Assembly: GCF_029263665.1 (NCBI RefSeq) | Contig: NZ_JAJUFQ010000031.1 | Coordinates: 1-44,604, forward strand | Length of the DNA: 44,604 nucleotides | Direction: 5' to 3' | Source: Halomonas sp. | GTDB lineage: Bacteria > Pseudomonadota > Gammaproteobacteria > Pseudomonadales > Halomonadaceae | Shown here: piece after piece, positions 33,448 to 39,440 of the stretch | Position numbering within the stretch: position 1 is the stretch's first letter | Layout of the letters: each line of letters begins with the position of its first letter | Translations under genes and position numbers: made by a program | Notes under the pieces: model-generated | Told to the model about the DNA's origin: nothing | The model's database searches: none | The model's input: the letters and a program-made list of their open reading frames with translations, nothing else

Positions 33448-35410
33448 GGAGCTGACCTTTTGTTGAGTCTGGTGCTGTTGAGTTCATCGTTGTTGAGTCT
33501 GCCATCGGCGAAACGATGCTGTCGGAGGCATGCGGTCGAGAGGCCGGAGCACTACCAGCTTCGGGCAACAGAATGACGAAGCGTGCCCCTCCTTGAGGAG
33601 AAGTCGTGACGGTCAGGTTGCCACCGAGATCGTCGATGATACGAGCAGAGATTGACAAGCCCAGGCCCAGGCCAGAGCCAGGCGCCTTGGTGGTATAGAA
33701 AGGCTCGAAGATATGCTGTCGCTGCTGTTCCGGGATGCCGGGACCATTGTCATCCACCCACATGCGAACCAGTTTTTCTTCCCTGGCGATACCTAGCGTC
33801 AGGCATGGCCCGTCTGCTTCTGTCATGGCCTGAAGGGCGTTGCCTATCAGGTTGACCAGCACCTGTTCCAGGCGGACCAGGTCGGCCAGCACCCAAAGTT
33901 CATCCTCGGGATAGTCATGTGCCACGTTGACATGCTGCTCACGCAGGCGAGCCTGAAACAGACGCAAGGCATAGTCGAAGCAGGCTGGCGCCGAGACTGC
34001 GGTGGGGCGGTCGCCACTCTTGCGCGAGAATTGGCGTAATTGAGCACTGATATCCGCCATGCGCTCGGTGAGTTCGACGATCTGGCTGAGGTTGGCGTCA
34101 GCCGTATCTACCTTGTCTCGGCCGAGAAAGATGCGCGCATTTTCGGCATAGGCACGGATGGCCGCGAGCGGTTGGTTGAGCTCATGGTTGATGCCGGCAG
34201 CCAATTGGCCAAGTACTGCAAGCTTGGCAGCCTGTACCAGTTCATCGCGCGTCTGGCGCAGCGTCGCCTCGGTCCGTCTGCGCTCCTCGATCTCATCGGA
34301 CAGAAGGCGGTTGGTGGCGACAAGGTCCTGAGTACGGCGGGCCACATTACGTTCCAGTTCATCTCTGGCTCTGGCCAGGGTCGCACGCTCACGGTCGGCG
34401 AACTTTTCGCGTTCGCGACGCAGGCGGTAACGCTGCCAACTGATTCCGCCAGCCAGCATCAGTATGCCGTAGAGCCCGCCTCCGAGCAGCATGGCCAGCC
34501 ATTGGGCTTCGGTGACAGAAGTTAGTGGCTTGAGGATATGCATTGACCAGCCCAGTTGCGGCAGTGGCTGGCTCAGGCTCAGATACTTGCTGCCAGCCAG
34601 GAGACCATGATCGAAACCAACCAGTTGGGTATCGTCGCTCAGGCGCTCGTCTTCTGTCAGGCCCATGGGCTCCAATGGCTCGTTGGCGTATCGACGCGTG
34701 TCCTGCAACGTCTGGCGGCGCAACTCGTCCAGAGGGTGCAGGGCCTTCAAGCGCAGTTCAGGCTGACTGGCCATGAACACGACATCGTTGTGATCAACGA
34801 CCAGCAGTTCGGTATCAGGGTTTTTCCAACTGGTTTCGATCTCATCGATGGGAACCTTGACCACCATGACGCCCACCGGAGATGCATCGGGATTGAGGTC
34901 ATCGGACCATATCGGGGCGGAGAAGTAGTAACCACGATCCTGGGAAACCACTCCCAGGCCATAGAAACGTCCGTTCCTACCATGGATGGCATCGCGGTAA
35001 TAGGGGCGGAAGCTGTAGTTCACGCCGATGAAAGTATCGGGGCGATGCCAGTTGCTGGCGGCTAAAGTGGTCCCTTCATTGTCGAGCAGATAGATGTCGG
35101 AAACGTTAGTGGTACGCCGGAAGCGGTCAAGTAACTGGTTGAGCGGCATCGTGTCCTGTGTGCGTGGGCCGCTGAGATAACGTTGGACGGTTTCCCGGCT
35201 GGCCAATAGCTCAGGCAGGTACTCGTGACGGGACAGGTAGCCGGTCAGGCCGGCAGCGGACAGGCGCAATTCATTCCTGGCATCGCGTTGCAGAGATTCC
35301 AACGCTGTTTCGCGTGCCAGTTGGGCTGACTGCCAGAGACACAGCACCAGTCCTGCCGGAATCAGCAACCACAACAGGGCTCGGGTGACATGAGAAGGCA
35401 GAGGGAGCAT
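33440..35410 (-). CDS. dctB: Sensor histidine kinase, DctB-like
   Basis: A 656-residue membrane kinase. A transmembrane helix (about 10-28) precedes a periplasmic double-Cache sensor with the DctB-type segment NYSFRPYYRDA, GRFYGLGVVSQDRGYYFSAP. A second membrane helix is near residue 300, followed by a coiled coil. The dimerisation/phosphorylation box is GINHELNQPLAAIRAYA and the ATPase boxes include NLIGNALQAM, DNGPGIP and GSGLGLGLS. DctB proteins sense C4-dicarboxylates; the conserved sensor pattern suggests a small carboxylate here, possibly not the same one. It follows lldR by 6 bases and overlaps dctD, forming lldR-dctB-dctD. Confidence 0.93.
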   Translation of the reverse strand: MLPLPSHVTRALLWLLIPAGLVLCLWQSAQLARETALESLQRDARNELRLSAAGLTGYLSRHEYLPELLASRETVQRYLSGPRTQDTMPLNQLLDRFRRTTNVSDIYLLDNEGTTLAASNWHRPDTFIGVNYSFRPYYRDAIHGRNGRFYGLGVVSQDRGYYFSAPIWSDDLNPDASPVGVMVVKVPIDEIETSWKNPDTELLVVDHNDVVFMASQPELRLKALHPLDELRRQTLQDTRRYANEPLEPMGLTEDERLSDDTQLVGFDHGLLAGSKYLSLSQPLPQLGWSMHILKPLTSVTEAQWLAMLLGGGLYGILMLAGGISWQRYRLRREREKFADRERATLARARDELERNVARRTQDLVATNRLLSDEIEERRRTEATLRQTRDELVQAAKLAVLGQLAAGINHELNQPLAAIRAYAENARIFLGRDKVDTADANLSQIVELTERMADISAQLRQFSRKSGDRPTAVSAPACFDYALRLFQARLREQHVNVAHDYPEDELWVLADLVRLEQVLVNLIGNALQAMTEADGPCLTLGIAREEKLVRMWVDDNGPGIPEQQRQHIFEPFYTTKAPGSGLGLGLSISARIIDDLGGNLTVTTSPQGGARFVILLPEAGSAPASRPHASDSIVSPMADSTTMNSTAPDSTKGQLHE

Positions 35411-35416
35411 GGCAGC

Positions 35417-36190
35417 TCAACGTGACCTTGGCGGCATCACTTTAGCGCGGCGCAGTGCACGCTGGGCCCGAGTTTCCGCACGCTCTGCATCAAGCAATCC
35501 TTCTTCGACATAGACCAGGTGTTCATGAGCTCTGGACTGGGCGTCTTCGGGGCGCCCATCGAGAATGGCATCAAGCAGGGCTCGGTGCTGCTTCATCAGT
35601 GTCGGGCGGGCATTGGGTTTCTCGAACAGGTGGCCAAGGTTGTTGGCGATGCTGCGCTCGAGCAGATGAAAGATGCCGCGCATGGTGTGCAACAGCAGAA
35701 TGTTATGCGCTGACTCTGCGATGGCCAGATGAAAGGCGGCATCAGCCTTGGCCTCGTCGCGAGGATTCTCGCCAAGAAAGCTGGTTTCAAGTTCCTCGAA
35801 ACGCTTGATCAGTGTGTCCTTGTCGGCAGGTGTTGAGCGCAGCGCTGCATAGTAGGCGGATAGCCCTTCCATGGCGTCGCGAAACTCCAGCAGATCAAGG
35901 TGAAACTCACCATGCCGAGTCAGCATGTCGAGCAGAGGGTCGCTATAGCCCGTATTGAGGGACTCGGTGATATAGGTGCCGCCCCCCTGGCGGCTGACCA
36001 ATAGGCCTCGAGCGGCCAGTTTCTGTATGGCTTCGCGCAGAGACGGGCGTGAAACGCCAAAACGCTCAGCCAGTTCCCGTTCCGGTGGCAGACGCTGACC
36101 AGGCGTCAGGCTACCTTCAAGAATCAAGGCTTCGAGTCGTTCCGTGATGGCATCGGCCAGACGAGGCTGGCGCACGGGCTGGTAGGCCAT
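35417..36190 (-). CDS. lldR: GntR/FadR-family regulator LldR
   Basis: A 257-residue regulator with an N-terminal GntR winged helix (about 10-75: LPPERELAERFGVSRPSLREAIQKLAARGLL) and a C-terminal FCD helical domain whose metal/effector histidines lie in AAFHLAIAESAHN and MKQHRALLDAI. LldR proteins repress lactate genes until lactate binds. It diverges from lldEFG, and a 17-base AATTGGTA-T-TACCAATT operator stands before lldE, which supports the name. The N-terminus MAYQPVRQPRLAD is close to known LldR sequences. Uniquely, dctB follows 6 bases after its stop. Confidence 0.92.
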   Translation of the reverse strand: MAYQPVRQPRLADAITERLEALILEGSLTPGQRLPPERELAERFGVSRPSLREAIQKLAARGLLVSRQGGGTYITESLNTGYSDPLLDMLTRHGEFHLDLLEFRDAMEGLSAYYAALRSTPADKDTLIKRFEELETSFLGENPRDEAKADAAFHLAIAESAHNILLLHTMRGIFHLLERSIANNLGHLFEKPNARPTLMKQHRALLDAILDGRPEDAQSRAHEHLVYVEEGLLDAERAETRAQRALRRAKVMPPRSR

Positions 36191-36204
36191 GGAGAGGTCC
36201 TGTC

Positions 36205-36222
36205 GTACCGGATAAGTACCGG
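36205..36222. repeat. Direct repeat GTACCGG, 11-bp period
   Basis: GTACCGG occurs at 36205-36211 and 36216-36222, one helical turn apart, just upstream of the lldR start and of the candidate -24/-12 element for lldE. It may be a protein-binding pair; it is short and could be chance. Confidence 0.4.
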
Positions 36223-36244
36223 GTTGGTTGAATCACTGGCCACA

Positions 36245-36259
36245 TGGTAACGAGATTGC
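36245..36259 (+). promoter_or_regulatory. Candidate sigma-54 promoter of the lld operon
   Basis: TGG-TAAC-GAGA-TTGC matches the layout of the RpoN consensus TGG-CACG-N4-TTGC; GG and GC are exactly ten bases apart. It would start RNA near 36270, about 112 bases before lldE. It is weaker than the TAXI element, but the sigma-54 activator gene belongs to the neighbouring divergent operon. Confidence 0.45.
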
Positions 36260-36301
36260 GTTGCCATTGCCGCTATTCAAGCGTGATGAAGAGCGGTGCG
36301 T

Positions 36302-36330
36302 TTGACATGAAGGCAGTGGCCCCCTAATGT
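36302..36330 (+). promoter_or_regulatory. Candidate sigma-70 promoter of the lld operon
   Basis: TTGACA (36302-36307), a 17-base spacer, and TAATGT (36325-36330). The -35 is perfect, the -10 weak. RNA would start near 36337, just upstream of the LldR operator at 36350-36366, so bound repressor would block elongation or clearance. Confidence 0.55.
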
Positions 36331-36349
36331 GCACTGGACTTTAATTGTC

Positions 36350-36366
36350 AATTGGTATTACCAATT
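36350..36366. promoter_or_regulatory. LldR operator
   Basis: AATTGGTA-T-TACCAATT is a perfect 17-base palindrome. It follows the AATTGG...CCAATT form of known LldR sites in enterobacteria and pseudomonads. It ends 15 bases before the lldE ATG. Confidence 0.85.
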
Positions 36367-36381
36367 ATAGAGGTTTCGCCG

Positions 36382-37137
36382 ATGACAGCCACCAGACATT
36401 ATCCTTCGCGCCCGGAAAAGGTTTATCTGTTCGGGACCTGTCTGATCGACATGTTTTTCCCTGAAGCAGGAATGGACGCAGTCCGCCTGCTTGAGAAGCA
36501 GGGTATCGAGGTGCTTTTTCCCGAGGACCAGACCTGCTGTGGTCAGCCGGCTTATACCTCGGGGTATCATGATGAAGCTCGTGCGGTTGCTCGGGCCCAG
36601 CTTGACCTGTTTCCTGAGCCCTGGCCGATTGTGGTTCCCTCTGGGTCCTGTGGTGGCATGATGCGTCTGCATTACGCGCAGCTGTTCGCTGGTTGTCCCG
36701 AAGAGCGGAAGGCTCAGGAAGTCGCTTCGCGGGTCTTCGAGTTGACCGAGTTCCTGGTACATGTCTGCCATATCGAACTGGAAGATCGGGGTGCTCCCGA
36801 GCGGATTGCCATGCACACATCATGCAGTGCCCGCCGCGAGATGGGGCTGGCGGACACTGGCCCGGCGTTGCTCGCCAGACTAGGGCAGGTGGAACTGGTC
36901 GAGCAGGAACGTGCTGCAGAGTGCTGTGGCTTTGGCGGGACCTTCGCTGTTCGTCATCCGGAGGTCTCTGCTGCCATGGTCGAGGACAAGGGGCGCGCAC
37001 TTGAGGAAGCTGGTGCTCAGCACTTTGTCACATCCGATTGTGGTTGTCTGATGAACATCGCTGGGCACCTGGCACATCGCGATAGCGCCTTGCAGGGCGA
37101 GCATATTGCCTCTTATCTGTGGCGGAGGTGTTCATGA
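36382..37137 (+). CDS. lldE: L-lactate utilisation protein LldE (LutA)
   Basis: A 251-residue protein with two cysteine-rich CCG domains (DQTCCGQPAYTSGYH near residue 50 and ECCGFGGTFAVRHPE near residue 185), which bind an iron-sulphur cluster or pass electrons. With LldF and LldG it makes a cytoplasmic lactate-oxidising complex, an alternative to the flavin enzyme LldD. The ATG at 36382 has AGAGGT about 7 bases upstream; earlier in-frame starts fall within the LldR operator. Its stop overlaps the lldF start (ATGA), so the genes are coupled. Confidence 0.95.
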   Translation: MTATRHYPSRPEKVYLFGTCLIDMFFPEAGMDAVRLLEKQGIEVLFPEDQTCCGQPAYTSGYHDEARAVARAQLDLFPEPWPIVVPSGSCGGMMRLHYAQLFAGCPEERKAQEVASRVFELTEFLVHVCHIELEDRGAPERIAMHTSCSARREMGLADTGPALLARLGQVELVEQERAAECCGFGGTFAVRHPEVSAAMVEDKGRALEEAGAQHFVTSDCGCLMNIAGHLAHRDSALQGEHIASYLWRRCS

Positions 37138-38591
37138 GCCAGCCAGTGCAGACTTTCACGCCTGAAGCTTTCCATCGCCAGGCTCATGATGCCTTAGGTA
37201 ATCCCCAGATCCGGGCTAACTTCCGCAAAGCCATGGATGGGTTGATGGACAAGCGCCGTCAGGCCTTCGAGGAATGGGATCTCGAAGCACTGAGAACCCT
37301 GGGGGCGAGTGTACGCCTGCGAGCCTTGTCCAGGTTGCCGGACTTGCTGGAGCAGCTGGAAGCCAAGTGTGAAGCCAACGGCATTCGTGTGCACTGGGCT
37401 GAAGATAGCGAGGAGGCTTGCCGTATCGTCACCGGGATCTGCCAGGAAAACGGCGCGCAATCAGTGATCAAGGGCAAGTCGATGGTATCCGAGGAGATGC
37501 ATCTCAACGCCCATCTGGCAGAGGCGGGCATCGATGCGCTGGAATCGGATCTGGGAGAGTATCTGGTGCAGCTCAATGAGCAGACACCTTCCCATATCAT
37601 CATGCCGGCTATTCACCTAAATACCGATGAAATCTCGACCATCATGCACGAGCATACCGGTACGGCTCCTACCCGTGATGTCGATGTCATGACCGCGGCT
37701 GCTCGCGCCCAGTTGCGCGAACGTTTCATGGCAGCGGATGTAGGGGTGTCCGGCGTCAACTTTGCAGTGGCCGAAACGGGGACCTTGTGCCTGGTGGAAA
37801 ATGAAGGCAATGGCCGCATGACGACCACGGTACCGCCAGTTCACATTGCCGTGACGGGGATCGAGAAAGTGGTCGAGAACCTTTCCGATGTCCCGCCTCT
37901 GTATGCCTTGCTGACGCGCTCGGCGACAGGCCAGCATGTCACTACCTATTTCAACATGATTACCTCTCCACGCAAGGAAGGCGAGCGGGATGGGCCGCGA
38001 GAGGTTCATCTGGTGCTGGTGGACAATGGCCGGTCGAGGATCTACCAGGATGACGAGTTGCTCGACACCTTGCGCTGTATCCGTTGTGGTGCCTGCATGA
38101 ATCACTGTCCGGTATATACCCGGGTGGGCGGGCATACCTACGGCACGACGTATCCTGGTCCGATCGGCGCCATTCTGATGCCTCACCTGATGGGACTGGA
38201 GGCGACCAAGGACCTGCCTACTGCCTCGAGTCTATGTGGTGCCTGTGGTGAGGTGTGCCCGGTGAAGATTCCCATCCCAGACTTGTTGGTACGCCTGCGT
38301 CGTGAATCCGTGGGAGAGGGGCGAGGGAATGTGCCAGGTGCTGGCGTCAAGCGTTCAACCAAGGAAGTGGCAGCCTGGAAAAGCTGGCAGTGGTTGGCCA
38401 CGCACCCCACTGCGTGGCGTGGAGCCAGTATCGTGGCGGGCAAGTTGCGTGGTTTGGCGCCGAGTCATCTAGGCCCCTGGACGGAATGCCGGGTAGCTCC
38501 GAAGCCTGCCAAGGCGTCCCTGCATACCCTGATAAAACAGAGAACTAAACACAAGGAGCTGCGGCAGGGGCAACAGGAGGGGGAATCATGA
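37134..38591 (+). CDS. lldF: L-lactate utilisation protein LldF (LutB)
   Basis: A 485-residue iron-sulphur subunit. The N-terminal LUD (DUF162) domain spans about residues 60-300. Two 4Fe-4S motifs follow: CIRCGACMNHCP (Cys315, 318, 321, 325) and CGACGEVCP from Cys368. A C-terminal extension completes the LutB form. It carries electrons from lactate oxidation in the LldEFG complex. GGAGG is 5 bases before the ATG at 37134, which overlaps the lldE stop; its own stop overlaps the lldG start by four bases. Confidence 0.96.
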   Translation: MSQPVQTFTPEAFHRQAHDALGNPQIRANFRKAMDGLMDKRRQAFEEWDLEALRTLGASVRLRALSRLPDLLEQLEAKCEANGIRVHWAEDSEEACRIVTGICQENGAQSVIKGKSMVSEEMHLNAHLAEAGIDALESDLGEYLVQLNEQTPSHIIMPAIHLNTDEISTIMHEHTGTAPTRDVDVMTAAARAQLRERFMAADVGVSGVNFAVAETGTLCLVENEGNGRMTTTVPPVHIAVTGIEKVVENLSDVPPLYALLTRSATGQHVTTYFNMITSPRKEGERDGPREVHLVLVDNGRSRIYQDDELLDTLRCIRCGACMNHCPVYTRVGGHTYGTTYPGPIGAILMPHLMGLEATKDLPTASSLCGACGEVCPVKIPIPDLLVRLRRESVGEGRGNVPGAGVKRSTKEVAAWKSWQWLATHPTAWRGASIVAGKLRGLAPSHLGPWTECRVAPKPAKASLHTLIKQRTKHKELRQGQQEGES

Positions 38592-39268
38592 CAGCCAGAG
38601 ATCGTATCCTGGGGCGATTGCGCAAAGGGCGTGAAGAGCGCATGCAGCGCGACGGTGGTCGAGGGATTGTGATACCGGAGGCTGATGCCTCTGTTATCGG
38701 TGATCGGGGGTGGTCACGCCAGGAACGCCTGCAGCGCTTCGAGCGCTGGCTCACTTCCGTGCATGGAGAAGTGATTCATTGTGAAACGGATGACTGGACC
38801 GAGACTCTGTGCCGAATATTGAAGCAGAAGGGCATCAAGCGTCTGGCCCTGGGCCATGAGCAAGAAGTCGCCAGGCAGGCTCGCCAGGCCCTGGAAGGGA
38901 AAATGGATATCGCATTGGTAGATGCAGCCCGAGATGTCGAAAGCTGGCAGCAGGAGCTGTTTTCCCAGGTCGACGCCGGTCTTACCTCGACCGGGGGCGC
39001 CATTGCCGAGACAGGTAGCCTATGGCTATGGCCAACCGTGGACGAGCCTCGTTTGCTCAGCCTGGTGCCGCCTATTCATATTGCGATCCTCGATGCAGAG
39101 GCTATCGAAGATACTTTCCATGATGTCATGGTCAGCCATGAGTGGGCGGGCAGTATGCCCACCAATGCCCTATTGGTCTCGGGGCCGAGCAAGACTGCTG
39201 ATATCGAACAGACGTTGGCCTATGGCGTGCATGGTCCACGTGAGCTGGTGGTGATCTTGAGGCATTGA
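38588..39268 (+). CDS. lldG: L-lactate utilisation protein LldG (LutC)
   Basis: A 226-residue LUD-domain (LutC) protein, third member of the lactate-oxidising complex. The conserved DAGLTSTGGAIAETGSLWLWP and PPIHIAILDAEAI segments and the terminal GVHGPRELVVIL are visible. GGAGGGGG lies just before the ATG, which overlaps the lldF stop. It ends the tightly coupled lldEFG trio; a 172-base gap with two palindromes follows before the lipoprotein gene. Confidence 0.95.
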   Translation: MTARDRILGRLRKGREERMQRDGGRGIVIPEADASVIGDRGWSRQERLQRFERWLTSVHGEVIHCETDDWTETLCRILKQKGIKRLALGHEQEVARQARQALEGKMDIALVDAARDVESWQQELFSQVDAGLTSTGGAIAETGSLWLWPTVDEPRLLSLVPPIHIAILDAEAIEDTFHDVMVSHEWAGSMPTNALLVSGPSKTADIEQTLAYGVHGPRELVVILRH

Positions 39269-39279
39269 CACCATCATCG

Positions 39280-39332
39280 GGAAGACTCTTCCGGTATCAC
39301 GGTTGAAATATCTCATCTAGATAGATCTATCT
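39280..39332. promoter_or_regulatory. Palindromes in the lldG-lipoprotein gap
   Basis: GGAAGA-C-TCTTCC at 39280-39292 and a perfect 14-base palindrome AGATAGATCTATCT at 39319-39332. Either could be a regulator site or weak hairpin. They suggest that the lipoprotein and dehydrogenase genes may have a separate promoter or control point. Confidence 0.5.
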
Positions 39333-39440
39333 GGTGTCACAGCTGACTCCGATATATGTTGTGGGCAGTGAAGGACACAGGCTGTTTTTCACACTGCTTA
39401 CCGTGCGCCCTTGTGCGCTGCAACCAGGAGTGACGACGAG

